Assembly (NCBI GenBank): GCA_030581615.1
Contig: JAKTTT010000038.1
Span: 1-64,000, forward strand
DNA: 64,000 nucleotides
Direction: 5' to 3'
Origin: Alloascoidea africana
Taxonomy: Eukaryota > Ascomycota > Alloascoideomycetes > Alloascoideales > Alloascoideaceae
In this document: positions 10,894 through 21,961 of the stretch, piece after piece
How positions within the stretch are numbered: the stretch's first letter is position 1
Layout of the letters: each line of letters opens with the position of its first letter
Made by a program: the position numbers and the translations under genes
Notes under the pieces: generated by a model
Told to the model about the DNA's origin: nothing
The model's input: only the letters and a program-made list of their open reading frames with translations
Databases searched by the model: none

Positions 10894-12675
10894 ATGGACG
10901 GTTCTTCTTTAGAATATCAGAATTTGCCCACGTACCATGGAATGCAGCCGCCGATGCAGGCTCTCCAGGAAGTGCAAAACGTCGCAGCGCTCCCTACTGC
11001 TATCCAACCCTCTACAAACAACAGCCGAACGGTCTATCTTGGGAATGTGCCCTTGAACATTACGGCAGAAGAGCTGCTGAACCATATCAGATCAGGCGTA
11101 ATCGAGTCTGTGAAAATCATGCCTGAGAAAATGTGTGCGTTCATCTCGTTTTTGGACACGTCCTCGGCAACCCTATTCCATTCCGATGCGATTCTCAAGA
11201 GGTTAACCATCAACAACCACGATATACGTATCGGATGGGGTAAGAACACGCCTATCCCTCCAGCTGTCACTGCGGCCGTACAGAGAGACGGCGCTACGAG
11301 AAATGTGTATCTGGGAAACCTCCCAGAAAAGATTACAGAGGACGAAATTAGAAAAGATTTGGAAAAGTTTGGGCCTATCGACACCATCAAAATCGTCCGG
11401 GAAAAGTCTATAGGCTTTGTCCATTTCTTGTCCATTCTAAGTGCAATCAGAGCAGTTCAGCAGCTTCCTCTTGACTCAAAGTGGGCGAACAAAAAGATAT
11501 TTTATGGAAAGGATCGATGTGCATTTATCACCAAAACACAGCAACACAATGCTGCTCAATATCTAGGGTTGGCTCCTGGTTCGGAGCATTTGCTCGCCTC
11601 AGCTGATCGTGAATTCATTTCTTCTGCGCTAATTCAGCAATCAGCTGCCGCGGCTGCTATTGCAACGAGTACTGGCGGTGCGAATAATTTGGGAAACAGA
11701 ACTGTTTACCTTGGCAGTTTGCATCCAGATTCTACCGTTGAAGAAATTTGTAATGTCGTTCGAGGAGGGTTGCTACAGCAAATCCGTTATTTGCCAGAAA
11801 AACATGTCTGCTTTATCACTTTTATTGATCCCATTGCGGCCGCTCAGTTTTATGCAATGACCAATCTTCATTCTCTGATTATCCACAATCGAAAGATCAA
11901 GGTTGGTTGGGGAAAGCATTCTGGTTCTTTACCTCATGCTATCGCCCTTGCTGTTACCAGTGGAGCCAGCAGAAATATTTACATTGGAAATCTAAAAGAA
12001 TGCCCTCCCGGTTTTTATCCTACCGAGCCACAGCTACGACAGGACTTCAGCAAGTTTGGTGACATTGAGCAAATCAACTTTTTGGAAGAGAAGAACTGTG
12101 CTTTTGTCAATTTCACAAACATCTCCAATGCTATAAAGGCGATAGACGGCATTAAGCAAAATCCAAACTATGTGAATCTAAAAATAAACTATGGAAAAGA
12201 TCGATGCGGTAACATTCCAAGACAGTTCCAATCAAGAAGGAATAGCCAACCTTATAATGGCTATGACGGCGGACACCAAATGCCTCCAAGAAGAAACAGC
12301 CAACCCTTTAGTAACTTTGAAGATGGGGGTCAAGCCCAGTTTGAGTCGCCCATGGGAACACAGTCTTCTCAGCCGCACAATCCTTACATGAATGGGGTTA
12401 TTCCAATGGAGAAGCCTGCTCCCGCTCCTTTTGATGTGCGGCCTGATATGAACAGATTTGATCCTCCTTTACATGAACAACGGCAGCCACACCAACTGAC
12501 CAGCATTGATGAAGAGAAGGAAACCACTTTGGCTGCAGCTGGTATTGAAAAGACGCACTCTCATTCAAGCTTGAGTTCCAACGCAAACTCGTTGATTCAT
12601 TCAGGATCGAATTCTCCTACTCCTGCTACATCCAGGTCATCCCTTTCTCATCATGACCAAGTAGAGTGGCAGTGA
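10894..12675 (+). CDS. MRN1: Four-RRM RNA-binding protein, Mrn1/Nrd1 family
   Basis: The uninterrupted frame gives 593 residues, against about 610 for S. cerevisiae Mrn1. Four RNA-recognition motifs are visible. RNP2-like strands are 'RTVYLGNVP' (residues ~46-54), 'RNVYLGNLP' (~137-145), 'RTVYLGSLH' (~270) and 'RNIYIGNLK' (~365), each followed by an RNP1-like strand ('KSIGFVHF', 'KHVCFITF', 'KNCAFVNF'). The paired 'IRIGWGK' / 'KVGWGKHSG' and repeated 'INYGKDRCG' / 'FYGKDRCA' tails are hallmarks of the Mrn1/S. pombe Nrd1 family, which binds mRNAs of cell-wall, chromatin and differentiation genes. The C-terminus is Asn/Gln/Pro/Ser-rich and disordered, with 'RRNSQP' repeated twice. No intron is needed. 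The start is the first ATG before RRM1. Confidence 0.93.
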   Translation: MDGSSLEYQNLPTYHGMQPPMQALQEVQNVAALPTAIQPSTNNSRTVYLGNVPLNITAEELLNHIRSGVIESVKIMPEKMCAFISFLDTSSATLFHSDAILKRLTINNHDIRIGWGKNTPIPPAVTAAVQRDGATRNVYLGNLPEKITEDEIRKDLEKFGPIDTIKIVREKSIGFVHFLSILSAIRAVQQLPLDSKWANKKIFYGKDRCAFITKTQQHNAAQYLGLAPGSEHLLASADREFISSALIQQSAAAAAIATSTGGANNLGNRTVYLGSLHPDSTVEEICNVVRGGLLQQIRYLPEKHVCFITFIDPIAAAQFYAMTNLHSLIIHNRKIKVGWGKHSGSLPHAIALAVTSGASRNIYIGNLKECPPGFYPTEPQLRQDFSKFGDIEQINFLEEKNCAFVNFTNISNAIKAIDGIKQNPNYVNLKINYGKDRCGNIPRQFQSRRNSQPYNGYDGGHQMPPRRNSQPFSNFEDGGQAQFESPMGTQSSQPHNPYMNGVIPMEKPAPAPFDVRPDMNRFDPPLHEQRQPHQLTSIDEEKETTLAAAGIEKTHSHSSLSSNANSLIHSGSNSPTPATSRSSLSHHDQVEWQ

Positions 12676-13613
12676 ACAGATCAGGCTGGTGAAACATAAT
12701 GATCGTTGTTATTTTAACCCTGTGGGAAATAAGAACAAGCAAAAAATGCACTGGAGAAAAGTCTTTTTAATAATAATAATGCATGCCTTCTTACTGATTT
12801 TAAAGCTTGAGCTACTTGTCATTTACTACACATTTGGACAGATGATTTATTATTACCTCAAAGGATTGATGAGCAAAGAAGAACATTCCTTTGACTCTTG
12901 TTTTTGTCCTCCTTTGCAAGCATATATGAGAATAAAAATATCCCAACTACAGTTCCTTCTTTTTTTTTTATTGTCCAATTCTAATTGATACATACGTCAA
13001 AGGAAAACTGAGAGCTGTGTTATTGAAACTTTTATTTTACTTTCTATTTTGTTGTTTTTCTTTGTATATGAAGAGTGCTCTAGAAAGAGTTTTTATAAAA
13101 ATAGCTCAGATTTTGAGATGGAAATATAAAAAAATAAACATTTGAATTTATCCAAGGTTTGCTATAGTTCAATTTCTATGAGAGTAGTGACAGCTTGAGT
13201 TTACTGTTATTACCAGAAAAAAACAAATCCTAATCAAATATAATTCTTGAGCAAAGTCTTGAAAGTTTTGTAGTCTATAAGAATCTCTGCAAACCGATCT
13301 AATCATTGGCATGAATTCTACAAAACTAAAAAGGTAAAGATGCCCTTCGTTTACCAGAGTCCATTGAGAATGGCAATGTGATTGATAAAACACTGTTAAG
13401 CTAGCTTATTTTATATAACAAAAAGAAATAAACTTGTTCTCTATCATTGCTTGTGATCATGTTTTCAATCAGTAGGCTCTGAAATACAAATGAAGACAGT
13501 AAAATCAGTGAGTACATTACACCCATGTAAATTGTTATAAAGACAGATTTTCTATACGCCCGAACATAACCTGAAAAAAATTTAAAATCATGAAACATAA
13601 AGATTTTAGGGGT
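12676..13613. other. Convergent intergenic region between MRN1 and the CAT8-like gene
   Basis: About 940 bp of AT-rich DNA shared by two 3' ends. It holds T-runs and several AATAAA/TATATA-type elements suited to 3'-end formation. Small open frames on the minus strand (13169-13393, 13401-13598) are hydrophobic and unrecognised. Confidence 0.55.
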
Positions 13614-16600
13614 TTAAAACATTGGATTGACAACTTTTGTATCGTCCAAGTGTAGTTCAAATCCATAGTCAATAGCATCTGTGCCGTGAACTGATGCGTG
13701 TTGCTGGTTTAGAAACATATCAATGATGTCATTCGATTGTCCTGACTCGCTCAGGCTTGTGTCAGTTGATACATACGAGTTGGCAGATTCCGATGCTTCG
13801 GAGCCTGTTGACAGTGGAGAAGTATTAGTGTTGCCAGTTGGATAGTAATCTGTTGTTATCGCTGTGCTAAAGTCTTGACCGTCACACTCTAGGTAGGACG
13901 AATCAAGTCCTGTGTAATCAAACATAAGATCAAAGTCCATGTCCTTAGGGCTTATAGTTATGTTGTTAAGAGCAGATTGTGATAAGAGAGAAGTGCTCGA
14001 GATGGCATGCAGACTAGCGTTTGTTGGAATTGTATCGGAAAACAAAAGCTCGTTTATTTCGTCATCAAACTTCAGTTGACTCTCATCCTTTTGTTTCTCT
14101 GTAGCTTTTGTTTTAAGCCGCTTTGTCTGTCGAGTAGCTCCCTGATGCGATGTTTGTAAAGGTGCCTTTGAGAGTTTAGGTAGTATTGGAGACAGGTATC
14201 TACCATTGTGTTTAATGGTCTTGTCTTGAAGTAGAATACCTTTTGAGATTGGGTTTCGAATCTTTATGAAATGGGGAGGAGATGGTGCAATTGGCGTAGG
14301 CGATATTGATCTTAATCGCCCAGTTTTTATTTTTGCTAGTTTTGATCGTTTCCGTTTTTCAGATGAGTTAGAAGGTAGCGCTGCTGGCGGCAACGATAAC
14401 AGACCCAAAAATATATCTTCAAAAGACCTATAGCAAGCCAATGAAACAGCGCCCGGATGATCCGAGTTTATTTGCTTGTAAACAATCTCTAGGGTTTTGT
14501 TTATACATCTTTTCGAGTCGTGAAAGATGGCCCCTGTTTTGGAGTAGTCTATGGCCCCATATGTAGCCAATAGGGACATGAAAAGAACCATCCGGCAGCT
14601 ATTGAAGGGAAGAGTCGGCTGGATATTCATCGAGGAAAGCTGGTTAAACACTTGCAAATATATTTTTGCCTTTTGTACAACGGAGATATACGAGGTGGAA
14701 CCCCTCACACTGGTGCCTTTTCCAGTCGAGTCACCTTCGTATTTTGTGATTATGGAGATCTGAGGTAAATGCATCATAATAAAGGCATAGTTGTAAAGCA
14801 AGCAGAGCAAAGGAGCTTTTTGATGGCAAGCTTTGTTGGTAAAATCCGGAAAACTGTCTGTCGAGTCAAAGGCCAGAGATTCAGGAAGGTCCTTTCGCCA
14901 TGTTTCCAGTTTGTCTTCTAATTGAATTATAGACTTGTAGGTGTATATCTTTTCAAAGTAGGAGGTGTGAGTTGTGTCCAAAATGCTTGCCAAAATCCTA
15001 GCAAACAGGAAAAAATGCTCTTCGTACTGTTGGTTAGGATCGCATAGTCCTTCCTGCTCCCCGTAATTCGCTGAGGGTAAAGCGCATTCTACGTCACGCT
15101 CGTTGATAAGTCTTGGAACGCCAAGTGTAGCCGCGGCGAAACAGTCGAGCGTGTAAACAGTCCAGAATAGACATCTCCTCCGTTGCTGTTGGTTTAAAGT
15201 CAACTTTGAACCATTTGGCAAGATTATGGTCTTGGGACATTTATACAGGCCGAGTCTTTGCATCATGTTGACGGTCAGCATTCGATAATAGAATATTTGT
15301 TCATAGTTACCAGTGAACTGAAAGTACAACTGGGCCAAAAGCAAACTTTGTAAATTTCGCAGCGAAGGGAAGCGCTGGTACTTGGAAATCAAGATGCGTT
15401 TCCATCCCTGTTCATAGCCTTTTGGAGATGTTGAAGATTTCTGTGAAGAAACCATGGAGGCTAGAGAAATGCTGAGGGCCAACTGCACAGCAAATTGCTC
15501 CACTTGTTCCAGCTCTTTGATCGAAATACTACTTTCCACAAAGTTTTTCTCTTTGAGATCAAGAAACTTTGTGTACTCGCGAATGAACTTGGTCTGGTTA
15601 AAAATTGGCAAGATTGAGCCCCATTCCTGGAAGAAAACAGAAACAAGACGGTCCATAGTAGACTTGGATGGAAAGCTTATTGATCTTAACTCCTGGAATC
15701 TGTGAGATAAATCCTTGGCCGGAGAGAAAGACAAGCCATCATCTAAAGCGTTGTTGCTTCCTGTGATTTTCTCACCTGTTTGGCACTCGCCTAGGGTCTT
15801 GATGTTCTTGGCCGAAACGGGATTGGTTTCTAAGCTGTGAAACGCGGCCATGAGCTTGACGGAGATTTCAGGTTCCTTTTCTTTGATCTTATCTGCAAAT
15901 ACCTCCATGAATGAAAAACCAGTGGAGCTGCCTCTTATAATGCCAGACTCAGAAATCACATTCACATGTGCTTTCACAGGTGTGTCACTAGAATCGAGGC
16001 TTTGTTTACCCCGTGGAGTTGATTCCTGGCCAACTGCAGATGGTGGCTTCGAACAGTTTGATTTCTGTGTTTCTGAGCGCTGAGCACTCTTAGAGGATAT
16101 CTGGTTGTTTTCGTGGATCGGAAATTTGCGATTTGAATCGGGTGCCTCCGCTTTCGATATCTTTTCCATTTGCTCCTCCTTAATTACCAGAAGCCCCGCC
16201 AATTTATGATTTTCGGACTCCAGCTGTCGAATACGCTCCTCTAATGTTTCAGTGTAACCTCTCGGATACGCCCTTCTTGACAGCCGATCGGTAGTTTTAC
16301 ACTCCATTCCAGAATTACAACAGTTGGAGCACTATGAAGATGTAAAGGTTAGTATGCAACCACTCTACTACTGTATACCTTAGTAGGTTGAACATACTGG
16401 CCGCTTTCCATTACATTTTATCTAGTGGGAGCAGTTAGTATAGTTTATTTCTTCAATGCTAACATTATCAGCTTACTTTCTTGCTTCGACACCGATCACA
16501 GGCTTGGGATACTCTATCTGATTGACTTCCAGGGGGCTTGATGAGTTTCCTAGTGAGGAATACGGTTAGATTTCAAAAATCGCTCAGTGATCAACCTCAG

Positions 16601-16646
16601 TGAACATTGAAAAACGGTCATACCAAGCTTGGGCACCGTCGGGCAT
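13614..16646 (-). CDS. CAT8: Zn2Cys6 transcription factor, Cat8/FacB family, four exons with a 24-nt microexon
   Basis: Exons on the minus strand: 16646-16624, 16549-16477, 16421-16398 and 16331-13614; 945 residues. The spliced zinc cluster reads ACDRCRSKKIKCNGKRP then CSNCCNSGMEC (C-x2-C-x6-C-x5-C-x2-C-x6-C). It is followed by 'RRAYPRGYTETLEERI' and a short coiled coil, the hallmark of Cat8, Sip4 and FacB, which switch on gluconeogenic, ethanol and acetate genes under Snf1 control. The middle Cys lies on an 8-codon exon. Introns of 66, 55 and 74 nt carry donors GTATGT, GTAAGC and GTATGA and branch sites such as TACTAAC. The middle region (residues ~270-560) matches the fungal transcription-factor homology domain ('FWTVYTLDCFAAATLGVPR'). 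The acidic Ser/Thr-rich C-terminus (last ~180 residues) may activate transcription. The start at 16646 gives a short leader before the cluster. Confidence 0.88.
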
Positions 16647-17672
16647 GATTATTTTAAGCAGAGATGAAGGAGAGTATAGTAGATGGGAAGAAGTTGAAGG
16701 GGGAGACCAAAGGTATGGAAAAGGAGAGAGTGGTGAACCTTTTATACCTTAAGGAAGATCCTGGGGTAGAAAATAACGGGGGAAGGTACTGGCACTTATA
16801 AACCTGTACCCCAGTTACCTTGACTGACAAGTTACTTTTCAGAAGCGATTGTACTTTGTTTTGGAGTTATCCGTACTGCATTTTTGGCAAGTTTGGCTTC
16901 AGTTACACGTCCCCACAAGTAATCCGGGGTACGTTGGTGTGCATGAACCGGATGGTCTAGCATGTATTTGTTTTTTTTTTCATTTTGATGCAACTGCAGT
17001 GCAAAAATTAGACACCATATTACATGCTAGCATATTTTGCATTTCTGAGGATCAAATAGTCGCACACACTTTCTTTGGGTCGGATGCTAGTGCAGCTTCT
17101 AAGAGGAAGAATTATACTTTCTGAGAGTAGAGATTTACAAATTTCAAATTGTGATTAAGAACTTGTTACTAGACAGTCATGACTGAAGAAGGCATTCAAA
17201 ATTGGAATTTATTCTTACTAAATGGGTATGAAATCTAGGCCAGGAAAAATTCTTTGTATTCTTCCGCGGTCTATAATTCTTCATTCGCACGAATAGCGAG
17301 GCCTACAATAACAATTTCAACTCTTTGCTTGAGAGGTTGATTATAAAGCTGGGATATGCGAATTTCACTATTATACTGAGAGCATGTGGCTAATATACGC
17401 GCATATCTGTCGCTTCAAAATCCCTCGGCTTTCATAGAGACTCCCTGAGTTTTTGATCAACGCTCCGGCTCATCCATCATTGATGCTTCCAGTATTCAAC
17501 AGATACGCTAGACTCTTTGTTCTACACAGACCATGAGATAAATCTCTTTAGCTTCGAATAGTAGCTTTATGCGCTGGAATTTTTCTCAACAAACTATTTC
17601 TGTTGCAAATGGGTTGATTCCGAGATATCAACTGTGCACTAGTACATTTTTTTTGCTACGCCGCCGGATTGC

Positions 17673-18017
17673 ATGCGTTGGCGATTTGGGCAAGGAAATC
17701 AGAGTAGAGGCTTGGCAGAGCTATCTGAAAAAAGATCATCATTGTCTTCGTCGAAAAGTCCACCTAGTAGATTTAGCTACTCCATCAACTGGGTGCGGAG
17801 CGATTTAAATAGACCTTTGAGTCGTGAGCCCAGTTGTGATATTCAGAACAGACATGTGCGGGGGTTGGCGGGAGGCACTTTGTCGACTTCCAAAAGGAGT
17901 TGGTGGGGTGCTTCGGGTAGTGGGGCAGGCATAGTGGGGGGCGGGGGAGGCATCCACCCAGAACAGGCACTGTTCAAACATGCCACCTCCTACACTTCTC
18001 TGCCTTTAACGTTTTAG
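17673..18017 (+). CDS. Possible small or relic gene, Ser/Gly-rich ORF (114 codons)
   Basis: An ATG-initiated frame of 114 residues without a known domain. Composition is biased (SLSSSKSPPSR, GSGAGIVGGGGG), unlike random AT-rich DNA around it, and the segment is more GC-rich than its flanks. It could be a small gene, an exon of a spliced gene, or the relic of one. I see no clear splice partners. Support is weak. Confidence 0.2.
   Translation: MRWRFGQGNQSRGLAELSEKRSSLSSSKSPPSRFSYSINWVRSDLNRPLSREPSCDIQNRHVRGLAGGTLSTSKRSWWGASGSGAGIVGGGGGIHPEQALFKHATSYTSLPLTF
17898..17949 (+). other. G-run cluster with quadruplex potential
   Basis: Runs GGGG, GGG, GGGG, GGGGGG and GGGGG fall within about 50 bases on the plus strand. 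One loop is about 10 nt, so this is a looser quadruplex candidate than the one at 24370. Confidence 0.4.
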
Positions 18018-20526
18018 TCCATTCTTGCGAATGACCTAACGGGTGCAGGTCCTTTAATTTTTGGTAAAAAGATTCTAAGATATTATCGCTTTTAGCGATC
18101 GGCAACTTAATCTTTTTGCCCAATCCCTTCCACCTTTCCACTAGGTATACAATACGAATACGGTAATGGTCTGTTTTCTTTCAATGGATCTCATTCTACC
18201 TTTGAATCCTGATGTTTTTAAATTGGCTTTACCTGGTTTTACCTGAGGAGAACCATCTTTTCCAGTAGACATCAAAGTAAAAACATGAAAAGGAGAGCCA
18301 CCCCGCGTCGTTATTTGGCAGGATCATTGGACCAATATCTGTTCTGCAAGAACGCATGGGTGAATTAAATCATCAGATCTTTCTCGATATCTACTAATCC
18401 CAAGCCTGTACTAACGGAATAGCCCAGAACAATTATAAGCATTAGCATTTACAATGCCTGCGAAAATATGTGGTCATCACTACCATTTACTGTGCTCAGG
18501 AACTATGGTTACTGAAAATAATCAAAACTCTGTAGCTTGTTGGATCATGGCCCAAAATATCTCAGAGTAACGGGTATAACGGCAGGGATAAAGGCGGCTA
18601 CTACTTGCCAGTAGTTATTACAGGAATTTGCAATCAAGTCCATACAATATTATTTTGATCTGGTAATAAGAGTAAATATACTTATTCTTATTTAGTTCGT
18701 ATGTCATTTTTACATTAGTATCACTTTGAAGGAAGACTTGAAAACTGACGAATGCAGATTTTTGCAATTCTGTAATCTATGAACATTTTTACAATGGATA
18801 TAGTGGGAATCTTTCTTGTTTCAGAGTATTGTGTGTTCAACATTGAAGATTTGGTGTTCCTCGAAGCATTCAAAATCCAGCCTCTTTCCGTTTCTCTCTC
18901 TTCAACATTTAACTAATAAATATCTGTATATTGCTCTAAAACAATGTGAATAAAATAGAAATTATGCTATTATTCGTCATTTTTATCCACAACGGTTCAC
19001 GGACATGGCTCAAAATTAGGAGTTATTTGGGTATTTGGTGCATTCTCCTAAAACTCCTCGTGGGGACCAGTATCTCCGAACATAATATTTCAACTGGCAT
19101 GACAAATTCTAGACTAAAAAGGGGAATCCTAATTGCAAATCAACATGATATTAATCTGAACATTGATATCAACAATTATTTATCATTTGCCAAAGGTCTC
19201 AAACAGCCTCTAAAAGGATTTCTTTCAATTGGCCCAAATCATATCAATCAGTAGTTTACTGAGTTATGACTCCCTTTTGTAGTCTCTTCGTTGTAAACCT
19301 TTCTGCAAAGTTTTAGCTCACTAATAAACTATAAGTTTGTGAAAAACCCATGTCTTAAACAAGCAGTTTTTCAGATTACTTTTTCAAAGCATTCTACCCA
19401 TTGAAGCTCCCAATTGCTTCAGCAAAACTTATCCCTTATCAGATGTCAAAAAAATAATAAAAAACCTTTTTATTTTCCGGATACGATTTCTTTTGATGAG
19501 ATCATACCCCTCTAACCTATATCTTTGTCTGATACTGCAAATCCAACGCTTGAGCAAATGCCATTTTGGTTGATCAAGTGCGGGGTAATATAATTCTTTA
19601 CAACTCTTTTCGGTAAAAAAATTTCTGAAAATCTTTTGGTGTACTCAAGGTTAAATAGATTGTTTTAACTAATGGTAAGGCTAAGTAGATCTATTCATGT
19701 CTTGGGCCGGAAAGTGATATGCTACTGTTTTAGAACACTTTCTTTGGGTTGGCGATCAATCAGGCCTTATTAAGTGTCTCTACCAAACCACTTCAAAACA
19801 AATGGTCAACTAGTCCATTTATTATGACTTTTTGAGTACTCTTTTGGAGTATCACCTGAATTATACTACCATTTTGAAGCAGTTCAAGTAACGAATTGGA
19901 ATTTGGATGATCCGGAGAAACTTTGAAAAGGCGCCCAACTATCTGAGGTTGGAACAACAGAGACCTATAACTTTAAGCAAAACTTCCACTGTTTACTACT
20001 ACAATTGTACGTCCGACAATTCAGAATGATGTTGGAACGCACCCTCATAACGCATGAAGATGAAGCTCGTTTCCTACGCGATTTTCAGTTTTTATCGATT
20101 TCTAGAATGCCAGCTACATTCCTGGTAATTTGGTATGGCAGGCAATTCATATACAACAGAAATAGCAATCTTAGCGTGTTTAGAGCCAAAACAGCCATGT
20201 GCGGAATAAAGAAAACCAGAAATGATTCAACATAAAACAGCCCAAGACAAAGGACGACGATCACAAATCGCAGGAAACCGAAAGCCGAAACCCTAAATCA
20301 AAACAAACACACAGTTAGTAGGGGGTGGATTCGCTGAATACAGCTCAGACGCGCGGGCAAAGTCTATATAGCGCAAAACAAATGACAAGTGTTATTGTTT
20401 TTGAGTGGGTCATTCACTTTTTTGCTTTGTATGGCGCCGGGCCATGCACACGCACTCCGCGACACTTGTGCTTCAGAGAAAGCGAGAGCAGCGGGACCAC
20501 TCCTTCTGGCTTCCTCATCGGTGAAC

Positions 20527-21708
20527 ATGGCGCAAGAGGAATTTATTCGGTATGTGATCTGCTCAGAGGGAAACAAGGTATAGTCACGGAAATTCTAACT
20601 GTATGGAATCCATAGGACCCAGATATTTGGCACAGTCTTCGAGATAACAACCAGATATGGAGACCTTAATCCGGTAGGAATGGGGGCTTTTGGACTCGTT
20701 TGCTCAGCAAAAGATAAGCTCACCGGACAGAGTGTCGCCATAAAGAAGATCATGAAGCCTTTTAGTACACCGGTTTTGGCGAAAAGAACTTATCGGGAAC
20801 TAAAGTTGCTTAAACACTTGCGGCACGAGAATTTGATCTGTCTAGAAGACATCTTTCTGTCCCCGTTGGAGGACATTTATTTTGTCACCGAGTTACAAGG
20901 CACCGATTTACATCGGCTTCTCACGTCGAGGCCATTGGAGCAACAGTTTATCCAGTACTTTCTATACCAGATTTTAAGAGGATTGAAGTATGTACATTCT
21001 GCCGGCGTTATCCACAGGGACTTGAAGCCCAGCAACATTTTGATAAACGAGAACTGTGACCTCAAGATTTGCGATTTTGGTCTTGCAAGAATTCAGGACC
21101 CCCAGATGACTGGATATGTTTCCACGAGATACTATCGAGCACCCGAGATTATGCTTACCTGGCAGAAATACGGGGTTGAGGTCGACATTTGGAGTGCTGG
21201 CTGTATATTCGCGGAAATGATTGATGGGAAACCTCTTTTCCCAGGAGATGACCATGTTCACCAGTTTTCAATAATCACAGAATTATTGGGGAGCCCTCCA
21301 GCGGATGTCATAGACACCATATGCAGCGAGAATACTCTCCGATTTGTGCGCTCTCTGCCTCATCGAGTCCGAGTTCCTCTTTCTACGAGATTCCCCAATA
21401 CTGAGCCACAAGCAGTTGACTTGTTAGAAAGAATGCTGGTGTTTGATCCTCACCGACGAATAACTGCTGCAGAGGGACTTGCTCACCCATACCTGGTCCC
21501 ATACCATGATCCCACAGACGAGCCTGTTGCGAGGGAAAAGTTTGACTGGTCATTCAACGATGCAGATTTACCAGTGGACACATGGCGTGTCATGATGTAC
21601 TCTGAGATTCTTGACTTTCACCAGGTGGACGACGAACAAGTGATGGTTGATCCCAATGCTTCATATTTTGAAATACAGCGACAGCAGTCTCAGCAGCAAG
21701 TGACATAG
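20527..21708 (+). CDS. HOG1: Stress-activated MAP kinase Hog1/Sty1 (p38 family), two exons
   Basis: Exon 1 is 20527-20549 (MAQEEFIR) and exon 2 is 20616-21708; the 66-nt intron has donor GTATGT and branch TTCTAAC. The spliced product has 371 residues, close to Candida Hog1 and S. pombe Sty1. The joined start reads '[17 protein letters not shown]', diagnostic of Hog1. Visible kinase features are the Gly loop GMGAFGLV, catalytic [14 protein letters not shown], and the TGY activation motif at about T173-G-Y175, then TRYYRAPE. The C-terminus holds the common-docking acidic region near 'FHQVDDEQV' and a Gln-rich tail. It acts downstream of a Pbs2-type MAPKK in osmotic and oxidative stress, shuttling to the nucleus. 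RGP1 follows 253 bp downstream on the same strand. Confidence 0.97.
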
Positions 21709-21961
21709 ACGGGGGGAGCCAGCGGGCTTAAAGACTATCAACGGAGTCCTAAGTTCTTCTTATCTATTTCTTCTTAACTCAAACACTTTTCTTTTCCATT
21801 TGTGACACACAAAGACCGTATCCAATGTTGTAGAAGTAGTGCCCCATATTATGTATTCTATAATTGAACAAACATGTGACCCACACTCTCCCACTCAACC
21901 TCCTTAAATCCTCTTGGAATCTTTAGATACATGAAGACAGCCGGAACTGGTAGCTGTTATC

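Larger units (their letters stand above)
16647..20526. other. Gene-poor interval, 3.9 kb
   Basis: No gene with a recognisable domain between CAT8 and HOG1. The CAT8 promoter lies at the left end and the HOG1 promoter at the right. Open frames at 16849-17124, 17673-18017, 18946-19254 and 20005-20235 are short and unrecognised. The 17673-18017 frame is Ser/Arg/Gly-rich and sits in a locally GC-rich island, so it is the one most worth testing for transcription. Elsewhere the DNA is AT-rich and looks like decayed sequence. Confidence 0.55.

Noticed and set aside
19660-20250. Possible Ty3-type RNase H remnant in the CAT8-HOG1 desert
   Set aside because: A few residues resembled an RNase H segment, but no signature block was convincing in any frame, so I do not call an element.
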